Positions 26,182 to 34,742 of a DNA stretch of 64,000 nucleotides are shown piece by piece. Source of the DNA: UBA2033 sp035345875 (GTDB lineage: Bacteria; Spirochaetota; Leptospiria; Leptospirales; Leptospiraceae). Under the pieces are notes generated by a model. The model was given only the letters and a program-made list of their open reading frames with translations. It had not been told where the DNA came from and did no database searches. The stretch spans positions 62,001-126,000 of the forward strand of contig DAORDH010000014.1 in NCBI GenBank assembly GCA_035345875.1, read 5' to 3'. The position numbers and the translations under genes are program-made. How positions within the stretch are numbered: the stretch's first letter is position 1; each line of letters begins with the position of its first letter.

Positions 26182-27162
26182 ATGAGTAAAACAGTTAAAG
26201 TTGCTGTTACAGGAGCAGCAGGACAAATTGGATATTCCCTGTTATTTAGAATCGCATCTGGACAAATGTTTGGACCAGATACAGCGGTTGAGTTACAGCT
26301 ATTAGAATTGGAACCAGCACTTCCTGCATTAAAGGGAGTTGTAATGGAGTTGGATGATTGTGCATTTCCTCTTTTACAGAAAGTAACAGTTACTTCTGAG
26401 TTAGATGTTGCGTTTAACGATGTAAACTGGGCGTTACTAGTTGGATCTGTTCCAAGAAAAGCAGGAATGGAAAGAGGCGACCTATTAAAAATCAATGGTG
26501 GTATTTTTACTAAACAAGGAAAAGCGATTGAAGCAAAAGCAAACAATGATGTAAGAGTATTAGTTGTGGGAAATCCATGTAATACAAACTGCCTCATTGC
26601 AATGAATAATGCAAAAGGAGTTCCTTCTAACAGATGGTTTGCTCTTACAAAATTAGATGAGAATCGTGCGAAGACACAGCTTGCTCAAAAATCAGGACAA
26701 CCTGTTTCTAAAGTTACTAATTTAGCAATTTGGGGAAATCACTCTGCCACCCAATATCCAGATTTTTACAATGCAAAAATTGACGGAAAACCAGCAACAG
26801 ATTTAATTAAAGACGAAGTATGGTTGAAAGGAGATTTTATTTCTACTGTTCAAAAACGTGGTGCAGCTATCATAGCAGCTAGAGGTCTTTCTAGTGCAGC
26901 TTCAGCGGCTAACGCAGTTGTTGACACAGTTGTAAACTTAACAACTCCTACAAAATCAGGAGATTGGTTTAGTGTTGCCGTTTGTTCCGATGGAAGCTAT
27001 GGAGTGGAAAAGGGATTAATCTTTGGATATCCAATTTCCTCTGACGGAAAAGATTATAAAATCGTTCAGGGAGTTCCTCTCAATGACTTTGGAAAGGAAA
27101 AATTCAAAGTTACACACGATGAACTAGTTTCTGAAAGAAACGATGTAAAAGACATGCTCTAA
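26182..27162 (+). CDS. mdh: Malate dehydrogenase
   Basis: Oxidises malate to oxaloacetate with NAD in the TCA cycle. N-terminal Rossmann motif VTGAAGQIGYSLL, substrate-binding arginines in VPRKAGMERGDLL, GNPCNTNCL, LDENRAKTQLA and the catalytic His in WGNHSATQYPD (H187). At 326 aa it belongs to the longer dimeric, cytosolic-type MDH class. Followed by a strong hairpin. Confidence 0.95.
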   Translation: MSKTVKVAVTGAAGQIGYSLLFRIASGQMFGPDTAVELQLLELEPALPALKGVVMELDDCAFPLLQKVTVTSELDVAFNDVNWALLVGSVPRKAGMERGDLLKINGGIFTKQGKAIEAKANNDVRVLVVGNPCNTNCLIAMNNAKGVPSNRWFALTKLDENRAKTQLAQKSGQPVSKVTNLAIWGNHSATQYPDFYNAKIDGKPATDLIKDEVWLKGDFISTVQKRGAAIIAARGLSSAASAANAVVDTVVNLTTPTKSGDWFSVAVCSDGSYGVEKGLIFGYPISSDGKDYKIVQGVPLNDFGKEKFKVTHDELVSERNDVKDML

Positions 27163-27179
27163 AATTTTTAGAGATAGAT

Positions 27180-27208
27180 CCATCTCTTTTGTTTTTCAAA
27201 AGAGATGG
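27180..27208 (+). terminator. Perfect 12-bp hairpin after mdh
   Basis: CCATCTCTTTTG (27180-27191) and CAAAAGAGATGG (27197-27208) pair perfectly around five T. No T-run follows, so it is a transcript-end hairpin or mRNA stabiliser rather than a textbook terminator. A second short palindrome, CTCTAAAA/TTTTAGAG, spans the mdh stop codon just before it. Confidence 0.55.
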
Positions 27209-27238
27209 GTTCGAAATTTAAAATAAAAAAACTCCAAC

Positions 27239-27541
27239 ATGATTTATTCAATCCTAATTACACTTCTGTTTATTCTGTTTTTGCATCTTTCTAAAAAATC
27301 ATTAGGCTTTTCTTATACCTATTTTTCTATAACATCTGCTCTTAGAAATTCTATTCTCGATTGGAAGAAGGTCAGCTCCATCCAATTACTGAGTGCATAC
27401 TTTCTATTTATGCTTCTTCCTTTTTTCTGGGGCTTAACGTTTTATTTAAAATCTGATGCAAATGTTGTGGTTGTTATTCTGGGCTTTACTTGGATTTATA
27501 ACTGGACTAAGTATATTTTTTTAAATGAGAAATCTAGATAA
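27239..27541 (+). CDS. Small membrane protein, 100 aa, unknown
   Basis: Two to three predicted membrane helices (about 2-15, 50-67 and 73-92) with an amphipathic middle. No family recognised. It overlaps the HDAC-like gene by one base (ATAATG junction), which argues that it is a real, translated gene. No clear ribosome-binding site. Confidence 0.6.
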   Translation: MIYSILITLLFILFLHLSKKSLGFSYTYFSITSALRNSILDWKKVSSIQLLSAYFLFMLLPFFWGLTFYLKSDANVVVVILGFTWIYNWTKYIFLNEKSR

Positions 27542-28473
27542 TGAAAACTGCACTCGCCTATAGAGAAGAATTTTTAGATCATGAAACAGGACAACAGCAT
27601 CCCGAAAACTATCAAAGGCTCGTTTCAATTATTAATAAGATAAAATCTACTTCTTATTATTCGGAATTAATACAACCAGAAATTAGAGAAGCCACAGAAG
27701 ACGAAATTGCAACCATACATTCTTCTGCTTATATAAAAGACTTTCAAAAGAGAGTCAAGCAAGGAGTGGGCTACTTTGATGGAGATACTCCTTATTCATC
27801 AGGATCATTTAAAGCAGCAACGCTTGCGAGTGGATCGGGCATTGCACTTGCAGATGTTATTTTGAGAGGAGAGGCGGATAACGGTATTGCGCTTGTGAGG
27901 CCTCCCGGACATCATGCGGAAAAGTATCATGCAATGGGATTTTGTATGTTTAATAACATTGCGATAACCGCTAAGTATTTACAATCTAAGGGGATTCAAA
28001 AGATTTTTATTTTAGATTGGGATGTTCATCACGGAAATGGAACAGAAAATAGTTTCTACGCAGATGATACTGTTTTCTTTGCTTCGACTCATCAATATCC
28101 ATTTTATCCAGGTAGTGGTGCCGAAACAGACATAGGAACAGGGAAGGGGAAAGGGTTTAATTTAAATATACCACTGAGCAGAGGCTCTTCCAATGAAGAT
28201 TATCTAAATGCTTTTACTGAAAAGATAGTTCCGGCGATTGATCGATTTCAACCAGATTTTATATTAGTCTCAGCGGGCTTTGATGCTCACAAAGATGATC
28301 CATTAGGTGGAATGAATTTAACATCTTCTGTATATGAAAGGTTTACAGATATTATCCGCAAGAAAGCAGAAGAGCATTGCAAAGGTAAACTCATTTCCTT
28401 TTTAGAAGGTGGTTATAATCTTTCTGCTTTGGCTGATTCTGTTGAAGCACATATAGCTGCATTAAAGAGTTAG
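27541..28473 (+). CDS. Histone deacetylase-family (class II-like) amidohydrolase
   Basis: Zinc-dependent deacetylase of the HDAC/AcuC/acetylpolyamine amidohydrolase superfamily. Key residues are present: RPPGHHAEKYHAMGFC with the His pair H124/H125, zinc ligands in LDWDVHHGNG (D161, H163) and D248 in SAGFDAHKDDPLGG, and the C-terminal LEGGYNL tyrosine. At 310 aa it is the usual bacterial length. The substrate could be acetyl-lysine proteins or acetylpolyamines; sequence does not decide. Confidence 0.9.
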   Translation: MKTALAYREEFLDHETGQQHPENYQRLVSIINKIKSTSYYSELIQPEIREATEDEIATIHSSAYIKDFQKRVKQGVGYFDGDTPYSSGSFKAATLASGSGIALADVILRGEADNGIALVRPPGHHAEKYHAMGFCMFNNIAITAKYLQSKGIQKIFILDWDVHHGNGTENSFYADDTVFFASTHQYPFYPGSGAETDIGTGKGKGFNLNIPLSRGSSNEDYLNAFTEKIVPAIDRFQPDFILVSAGFDAHKDDPLGGMNLTSSVYERFTDIIRKKAEEHCKGKLISFLEGGYNLSALADSVEAHIAALKS

Positions 28474-28520
28474 TTGACTCATTTACCAACAAATATTTAA
28501 AAAAATCAATAGGATTTGAT

Positions 28521-29297
28521 ATGAATAAGAAAGCACTGATTACGGGAGCATCACGCGGAATAGGAAAAGCGACTGCGATTCACTTTGCACAAAAAGGTTA
28601 CGACTTAGTATTAGTTTCTAGAAATGAAAGAGATCTTAAGTCTGTTGCAGAAGAATGTCATGCGATAGGTGTGAAAGTTGACTATGTAGTTGCAGATCTT
28701 TCTGAGATAGAAAAAACACATGAACTCGTTTCCCATTTGCAATCTAGATTCCCAGACATTCAAACATTAATTTTAAATGCAGGTATTTCCACAAGTGTTA
28801 CCTTTGAAGATAACACTATTGAAAATATACAAAAAGAATTGAATCTAAACTATATCTCTCCTGCTTTTATCATTAAATCTTATATTCCAAAACTAAAAAG
28901 TCTAGGTGGAGGAAATATTATTACTGTGAGTTCTTTTAGTGCGATAGTTCCATTTCCTGGAAATTCTAGTTATGCGGCAACGAAAGCAGCTTTATATTCT
29001 CTTTGCACCAGTTTAAAAATAGAGTTAGAGCAATACCAGATTCATGTGGGTTGTGTCTTACCAGGAACTACTCGAACTGAGATGACAAAACAGTTCCATG
29101 ATACTCCCTTTGTTCCTTTCGATGATCCTTCTGAAATTGCACAGTGTATAGAAGATTCGATTGTAAAAAGGGAATCGGTTGTGATTCCAGGAATTTTATA
29201 CAATGCTGCTGCGTTTACATATAAAATGTTTCCAAAGCCAGTTGATTTTTTAATGAGCCTTGCTGCTAAAGTTGTATTGCCTAAACTAAAAAAATAG
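28521..29297 (+). CDS. Short-chain dehydrogenase/reductase (SDR)
   Basis: NAD(P)-dependent oxidoreductase with the cofactor motif TGASRGIGKA, the NAG motif (LILNAGIS), and the catalytic Ser-Tyr-Lys as SSFSA...SSYAATK (Y151, K155). At 258 aa it is a classical SDR. Substrate unknown. AGGA lies before the ATG. It precedes chrA by six bases. Confidence 0.9.
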   Translation: MNKKALITGASRGIGKATAIHFAQKGYDLVLVSRNERDLKSVAEECHAIGVKVDYVVADLSEIEKTHELVSHLQSRFPDIQTLILNAGISTSVTFEDNTIENIQKELNLNYISPAFIIKSYIPKLKSLGGGNIITVSSFSAIVPFPGNSSYAATKAALYSLCTSLKIELEQYQIHVGCVLPGTTRTEMTKQFHDTPFVPFDDPSEIAQCIEDSIVKRESVVIPGILYNAAAFTYKMFPKPVDFLMSLAAKVVLPKLKK

Positions 29298-29303
29298 AAT
29301 TCA

Positions 29304-30479
29304 ATGAATAAAGCCTTAGAAGTGCTATTTGTATTTCTTCGACTTGGTTTTATTTCGTTTGGTGGACCGATTGCACATATCGGTTATTTTCAAGACGAGT
29401 TTGTAAATAAGAAAAAATGGCTCACAGAAAAGGAATACGTTGATATTGTAAGTCTTTGCCAATTTATACCGGGACCGGCAAGTAGTCAGGTCGGAATGGT
29501 AATTGGTAGACTGAGAGCTGGGTTTATCGGTTCTATACTTGCTTGGATTGGATTTACGCTTCCTTCTGCCCTTTTGATGATTTCTTTTGCTTTGGGTATT
29601 CTCCATTACCCGGAACTTTTCCCACGAAAAATATTACATGGTTTTAAGATAGTCGCGGTTGTAGTTGTCGCACAAGCTCTTTTGCAAATGGGTGGAAAGT
29701 TTTGCTATGAGAAAAAAAGAATTTTTATTTTTTTGGTTTCTCTTCTCTTTTTAAGTTTTATGCAGAATGCGATAGGGCAAATCATTGTTATCCTCGTAGG
29801 AGGGCTACTAGGAAAAATTCTACTGCGAGAGGAGAGTAGAGAGAATGCAAAAGTCCAATGGTCTTGGTATCTTTCTTCCTTTTTTACTATCCTTTTCTTT
29901 TTACTCATCCTATTTCTAATTCCCATTTTAGAAAACTACTTCCCCTTTGCTTTTATTCAATTGCTAGGAGGGTTTTATAAAACAGGTGCCTTGGTGTTTG
30001 GAGGAGGACATGTAGTTCTTCCTCTCTTAAAAGAAGAAATGGTCGCAAATGGATTTGTGAAGAACGAAGTGTTTTTATCTGGCTATGGATTTGCCCAAAC
30101 TCTACCCGGACCTTTATTTTCCGTTGCTGCTTTTTTAGGTTCTGCTTCGAGTGTAGGTCTTGATTCTGTTATCTGCGGGTTACTCAGCGTAACCGCTATT
30201 TTTCTACCTGGCTTTTTACTCGTTTATGGCTTCTTTCCTCTTTGGGAGCAAATCAAAAATCTAGATAGCTTCCAAAGTATTGTGTCTGGTATCAATTCCT
30301 CTGTATACGCAATTCTATTCTTTGCTTTCTATGATCCAATCTACCGCACAACGATTCTCTCTGTAAAAGATTTTACAATTTCTGTTCTTTTATTTTCTCT
30401 TCTACAATTCTGGAAACTTCCTATTTGGCTTATCGTAATTCTTTCTCCCGTGCTTGTGTATTTGATGTCATTTGGTTGA
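29304..30479 (+). CDS. chrA: Chromate transporter (CHR family), two-domain
   Basis: Inner-membrane transporter of the ChrA family. Two homologous halves are seen, each with a CHR motif: GGPIAHIGYFQDEFV with CQFIPGPASSQVGM in the first, GGGHVVLPLLKEEMV with FAQTLPGPLFSVAAF in the second. About ten to twelve helices in 391 aa, the long-chain form. It probably exports chromate or a related anion; specificity is inferred from family only. A dispersed-repeat fragment begins five bases after its stop. Confidence 0.9.
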   Translation: MNKALEVLFVFLRLGFISFGGPIAHIGYFQDEFVNKKKWLTEKEYVDIVSLCQFIPGPASSQVGMVIGRLRAGFIGSILAWIGFTLPSALLMISFALGILHYPELFPRKILHGFKIVAVVVVAQALLQMGGKFCYEKKRIFIFLVSLLFLSFMQNAIGQIIVILVGGLLGKILLREESRENAKVQWSWYLSSFFTILFFLLILFLIPILENYFPFAFIQLLGGFYKTGALVFGGGHVVLPLLKEEMVANGFVKNEVFLSGYGFAQTLPGPLFSVAAFLGSASSVGLDSVICGLLSVTAIFLPGFLLVYGFFPLWEQIKNLDSFQSIVSGINSSVYAILFFAFYDPIYRTTILSVKDFTISVLLFSLLQFWKLPIWLIVILSPVLVYLMSFG

Positions 30480-30483
30480 GCAG

Positions 30484-30530
30484 CTTTAAAAGATTACCAC
30501 CTATTAGCGCCGATTAACACCGATAGGCTT
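30484..30530 (+). repeat. Fragment of the dispersed ACCACCGAT-type repeat
   Basis: CTTTAAAAGATTACCACCTA followed by GCGCCGATTAACACCGATAGG matches the core of the 15.2 kb element (TTTAAAAGATTACCACCGAT). It starts five bases after the chrA stop codon, like the copy behind the DUF2779 gene. No matching second end was found, so it is a solo or decayed copy. Confidence 0.5.
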
Positions 30531-30657
30531 TGTTGGTTTATGTTTTTATTATTTAAAATTGTAGGGCAGGTCATGATCTGTCTACGCATAAAGAATCACT
30601 CAATTCATCATTACGGCTCTTGAACAGGTTGTTATTGGAATCTATTAAGGATACATT

Positions 30658-30760
30658 AAACATCCCTTAAAGATATGACTAAACTTCCCATAAAGATATC
30701 TTCGGAGATACGATTAGGATAAGTTTAAGGGAACTTTACCCCTAAGTTTAAGGGATGTTT
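30658..30760. repeat. Large nested palindrome between convergent genes
   Basis: Outer arms AAACATCCCTTAAA (30658-30671) and TTTAAGGGATGTTT (30747-30760) are perfect 14-bp inverted copies. Inside, AAACTT (30680-30685) pairs with AAGTTT (30721-30726), and the centre TATCT-TCGG-AGATA is a hairpin with a UUCG-like tetraloop. The arms also contain direct repeats (CATCCCTTAAAGATAT and CTTCCCATAAAGATAT; AAGTTTAAGGGA twice). The whole could form a roughly 100-nt structure on either strand. The rest of 30531-30835 shows nothing else. Confidence 0.65.
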
Positions 30761-30835
30761 GGTGATAGGAGAATCAGAAGATAGGATGTTGATGGTGGTT
30801 TGTTTGTTACCATCCGCCCATGTATTCATGGATAG

Positions 30836-31090
30836 ATGAGGCAAATGCCTATACAGACTATATTGTTTTTGAGTTTAGCACTTGGGATAATTTTAATTTA
30901 TCTAAGTATTTACTTTGCTCAGAGCAGTAGAGTGGTTAGGGAAATTAGTTCAATGATTGAATTATCTTCAATGAAAGTAAAAGAGTATTTAGATTGTGAT
31001 TATTCTATGCGCTCTTTCTTTGAAAAAGGGAGTCGTGCAACATGCCAAATCGCAATTAGGGTAATAAAGGGAACTTTAAAGAGATATTAA
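30836..31090 (+). CDS. Possible small single-pass membrane protein, 84 aa
   Basis: Open frame from ATG 30836 (or ATG 30845, which has AGG close upstream). The predicted product has one N-terminal membrane helix (TILFLSLALGIILIYLSIYF) and a cytoplasmic tail with two cysteines and a basic end. The amino-acid pattern looks gene-like, but there is no good ribosome-binding site or recognised family. The 95 bases to the next gene hold nothing else. Confidence 0.4.
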   Translation: MRQMPIQTILFLSLALGIILIYLSIYFAQSSRVVREISSMIELSSMKVKEYLDCDYSMRSFFEKGSRATCQIAIRVIKGTLKRY

Positions 31091-31184
31091 ATATAAAATA
31101 CAGCAATAGTAGTCACAGTCAAGCAAACGCTACTTGATAAATTTAAATAGGTTTTTAAAAGATTTTGGGAGTGACTTGTTCTTT

Positions 31185-32831
31185 CTACTCCTCTTTCTTC
31201 CCTTTCGAAATCGTTTCAGGGGCGGCGGGTTGGTCGCCTAACGTGATGTTGAATTTGGCAGTGGAGGAGGAGCGGTCGATTGAATCTTGTTCGGGGATAG
31301 CTTCGATTGTCCAGACGAATCTGCCTACATCTAATTTGTCTAGTTGGGTAAAATTATAATTAGCCGCTTTTACTTCTGTTTGTAGGATGAGTTCGCCATT
31401 GGACTCTTGAACAAGTTTGATGTTATAGGATTTGGCTCCAGCAACAGGTTGCCATTTAAACGGAATGGAATCCATTTTGTTCATATCGACGGTTGAATTA
31501 GCACGCGGAAAGAGCAAAGTCGGGTTTTTAAGAATTGTAGGCTGTGCGGTCTTTGTCTCAACAGTTTTGGATTCTTGCGGCTTATCTATATTAGCCTCTT
31601 TGGCTGTTTTTACTTCCTCGATAGGTTCTACTTCTTCCTCGGTAGAAGATACAGTTGATTTCTCTGTAATTGGTTCTTTATCAATGGAAAAGCTATTGAT
31701 ACTACTAAATACCTTTGCCCCTTGAATTGAATCGAAGGAACGAACTCTCCAGAAATACTTTCCGATTGTAAGTGGGACAGAGATATCATTTTTAAAAACG
31801 TTTTTAGAATAAAGAATGGTTTTAAAACTTTCATCGTTTGAGATTTCAAAATGATAGGAGAGAGCTAATTCTCGCTTTGTCCAAATAAAGTGGACAGTAG
31901 AATTACCATCTTTTGTTTTAATTTCTTTTTCATGACTAGGCGAAATCAATAAAAAAGGAGGATTTTTTATAATTCTAAATTTTCTAGTTTCACTTTCTTC
32001 TCCCGCTTGCGACTTGATTTTCCAATAATAAATTCCTTCTGAAAAAGATTTTGTAAACTTATTGTCTTTGACGTTTGCTCTAAAGGTATCTTTTTTGAAG
32101 GATCTATCTTGGGAAATAGAAATCTCTGTATCTTGACTTGATTTTTCATTCCAGATGAAGATGATTTCTTTTGTATCTTCTTCAATAAAGTAACGAACGT
32201 TATGTGGTGGCTGCATCTCGAAATTCTTTAAATCTACTTTTTCAACAGAGTTGGAATCTAGATTTACATTTGCTTTTTGTTTCTCAAAAATATTTTCTTT
32301 TTTGGTTTCGGTTTCTAATGTAATGCTCCCTTTGCTCGAAACGATTTCTAGATTCGATCCATTCTCTTGGATTTTAAACTGACCTGTTGATTCTTGAAAA
32401 TTGACTTTTGTTTTTTTATGACTTAAAACAAATTCATTTGGATTCGAAAGATTTTTTGTGGTAGAGACTTGAACTGCCCCTTTTTCTAATTCAACATTTA
32501 CCAATTTTTCATGAATGTTTAAAACGATCATGCTGTCTGGGTCTAGTTCAATCTTGATTCCACTATTTAATGTAACTGTTGCCTCTGATAAAAAATCAGT
32601 TCGAATGGAATCTTTATTGTAGATAGGAAGCATTTGTTCTACGTCTTCCCATATCATTCTAGAAGGAAATTTTCTTTGAGCGACTTTATATTTAAACGTA
32701 ATGTATCCTTGTTTAACTGCCCCTCGATCTTCTGGCCTCTTATTAAAATCTAAATAGAGATAATAAGAACAGGCAGCTAAAACAAGACTGCATATCAAGA
32801 AAACGAAATAATCTCTTAATCTAAATCTCAA
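31185..32831 (-). CDS. FecR-domain membrane-anchored protein with fibronectin-like repeats
   Basis: Begins with a signal anchor (about 8-28, ending LVLAACSYYLYLDF, not a clean lipobox). A FecR-type beta domain follows (about 80-180): SEATVTLNSGIKIELDPDSM and NVELEKGAVQVSTT. Next come three fibronectin-like segments with W-x-V/I-x-S patterns (FIWNEKSSQDT, FIWTKRELALSYHFEIS, FKWQPVAGAKSYNIKL) separated by a Glu/Lys-rich linker (about 385-425). This architecture is common in leptospires and suggests a periplasmic scaffold or sensor. The downstream end is two bases from the cyclase stop-start region, so they share an operon. Confidence 0.8.
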   Translation of the reverse strand: MRFRLRDYFVFLICSLVLAACSYYLYLDFNKRPEDRGAVKQGYITFKYKVAQRKFPSRMIWEDVEQMLPIYNKDSIRTDFLSEATVTLNSGIKIELDPDSMIVLNIHEKLVNVELEKGAVQVSTTKNLSNPNEFVLSHKKTKVNFQESTGQFKIQENGSNLEIVSSKGSITLETETKKENIFEKQKANVNLDSNSVEKVDLKNFEMQPPHNVRYFIEEDTKEIIFIWNEKSSQDTEISISQDRSFKKDTFRANVKDNKFTKSFSEGIYYWKIKSQAGEESETRKFRIIKNPPFLLISPSHEKEIKTKDGNSTVHFIWTKRELALSYHFEISNDESFKTILYSKNVFKNDISVPLTIGKYFWRVRSFDSIQGAKVFSSINSFSIDKEPITEKSTVSSTEEEVEPIEEVKTAKEANIDKPQESKTVETKTAQPTILKNPTLLFPRANSTVDMNKMDSIPFKWQPVAGAKSYNIKLVQESNGELILQTEVKAANYNFTQLDKLDVGRFVWTIEAIPEQDSIDRSSSTAKFNITLGDQPAAPETISKGKKEE

Positions 32832-32833
32832 CT

Positions 32834-34681
32834 TTAATCCTTGAAGGGGATACCAACGATTTGCCGCAACTCCTTTAAGTCTTTAGGTGCGTTGCTATCG
32901 TCTATCTTACCCAAGACTGCATACATTTGTTGCGGCTTTGATTTTCCTCTGATTTCTACCGGAGCCATAGCGACAACTTTGTATTTTCCTTGCACTTCCT
33001 TGTAAGAATCTTCCGAAATCAATATATCTGTTCCAAACTCTTTGTTCATATATTCAATTCTAGATGCAAGGTTCACTGCATCTCCGATTACAGTGTATTC
33101 TAATTTTTTAGGAGAGCCAATTTGACCTGCAACGACCTCTCCAGTATTGACTCCACAACCAAAACGAAACTTAGGTCTATCCCCATGTGATTTGTCTTTG
33201 TTAAATTGAATTAGAGCCTCTCGCATCATAAGAGCAGCGTCTATTGCATTTCCTGTATCGTTGCCGTCCGTGTAAAGAGCCCCCCAATGTGCCATGATAG
33301 CATCACCAATGAATTTATCTACAATTCCATTTGTTTTATAAATGCATTCCACCATTTCAGTGAAATACTGATTCAAAAAAACAACCACTTCTTCTGCTTG
33401 CATTTTTTCAGACATACCTGTAAAATTTCGCAAATCAGAAAAGAAGATCGCGCAGTTTCTCTTCACTCCGCCTAACTGTAATTCGCCGTGGAGAGCTTTC
33501 TCTGCGATTTCACGATTTACGAACTTACCAAAGGTATTTTTTATATTTTCTCTTTCCTGGAGTCCCTTTGCCATTCGAATAAATGATTTTGTAAGAAGCC
33601 CTACTTCATCTCTTGTTGTGGGTGTGATTTCTACCTTGTAAATTCCTTCTTCTATTTGTTTGCTTGCTCCCACCAAATCAGTAAGAGGAACCGTTAGTGT
33701 ATTTGCAAAAAGATAAACTACAATGAAACTAAGGGTTAAAATAATAATCGTAATCACTATATTTCTTCTTTGGATTTGATAGATCGCTTCAAAAACTTTG
33801 TCTGACTCTACGGCAGATACGATTCCTAAACCACTAAAATCTAAAAGCTGGAAAGAACCTAGATACTCTTCTCCATTGTAAAAATATTTTTGAGATCCAT
33901 TGTCGACATTACTCGAAAGCATTTTCTTAACAATTGGAACTTCTGCTTTGTTTTCCTGGGCAACTGTTTTTGTATCTTCTGAATGAGCGATTACTTCTCC
34001 TTTTTGATTGATCATAAATACATCAAACAAATCAGTTTGAAGTGCCGATTTAAAAGCGCCCATTATTTCTGTTGGTTCTAGATACAATAGGATAACCTGA
34101 TCTGGATTTGTTTCGGAAGGAACGACAAGCGCTAGAACTGGAAAGTTAAATTTAGAAGAGGCATTGATAACAGAAGTTGTTCCCTTAAATGCAGCAGAAA
34201 TTCCATCCTTTACAACTTCATGGATAATTGGCATTAGACTCTTCTCTATTTTATTCTCTGAAAACACTTTCTCTTGCATAAATTCATTTTCAAATTTGAA
34301 AGAATCATTTTCTGTTTTTTGAATAATTCCGAGAAAAATAAATTTTGGATTTTTTGTAAAAAAGTGATTTGTTTTCTCTAAAATTTCTTTTTCGGAAATA
34401 TTTTTTTGGATGAGGGAAGAATGAAAAGCTTGTGCTCTATAATTTGTATTTTTCAAATTGGATTCAACTTGAATACCGGCAAGTCTAGCTAAGCTTAGAT
34501 TGTATTCTTGGATTAAGACCTCGCTATTGCTTTTATAAAATATAGTCACAAGCGAGATGATTGCGGAGAGACCTAAAATAATAATGAGTGATACTATTAA
34601 AATTAATTTGTATCGAATAGAAAACTGTATAGACTTTGATTCAAGAGCAGTGAGCCTAGTAGTCGTATGTATATCTTGCAT
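32834..34681 (-). CDS. Membrane-bound adenylate/guanylate cyclase (class III)
   Basis: Receptor-type cyclase: membrane helix near residues 20-50, a large periplasmic sensor region (about 55-300, probably Cache-like), a second helix near 310-330, HAMP (about 330-380) and a class III cyclase domain. The cyclase domain has metal-binding Asp in FFSDLRNFTGMSE and DKFIGDAIMAHWG, and GVNTGEVVAGQIG plus EYTVIGDAVNLASRIE. The product (cAMP or cGMP) cannot be assigned surely. ATG 34681 is preferred over a TTG at 34723. It precedes the FecR gene by two bases. cNMP-binding proteins elsewhere in the window (52.8 kb, 63.6 kb) are possible readers. Confidence 0.9.
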   Translation of the reverse strand: MQDIHTTTRLTALESKSIQFSIRYKLILIVSLIIILGLSAIISLVTIFYKSNSEVLIQEYNLSLARLAGIQVESNLKNTNYRAQAFHSSLIQKNISEKEILEKTNHFFTKNPKFIFLGIIQKTENDSFKFENEFMQEKVFSENKIEKSLMPIIHEVVKDGISAAFKGTTSVINASSKFNFPVLALVVPSETNPDQVILLYLEPTEIMGAFKSALQTDLFDVFMINQKGEVIAHSEDTKTVAQENKAEVPIVKKMLSSNVDNGSQKYFYNGEEYLGSFQLLDFSGLGIVSAVESDKVFEAIYQIQRRNIVITIIILTLSFIVVYLFANTLTVPLTDLVGASKQIEEGIYKVEITPTTRDEVGLLTKSFIRMAKGLQERENIKNTFGKFVNREIAEKALHGELQLGGVKRNCAIFFSDLRNFTGMSEKMQAEEVVVFLNQYFTEMVECIYKTNGIVDKFIGDAIMAHWGALYTDGNDTGNAIDAALMMREALIQFNKDKSHGDRPKFRFGCGVNTGEVVAGQIGSPKKLEYTVIGDAVNLASRIEYMNKEFGTDILISEDSYKEVQGKYKVVAMAPVEIRGKSKPQQMYAVLGKIDDSNAPKDLKELRQIVGIPFKD

Positions 34682-34742
34682 TAGATTGATTAAGGTATAT
34701 TGAGAATTATCACTTGCAAGCAAAAAAACAAAGCCTTTAGCA

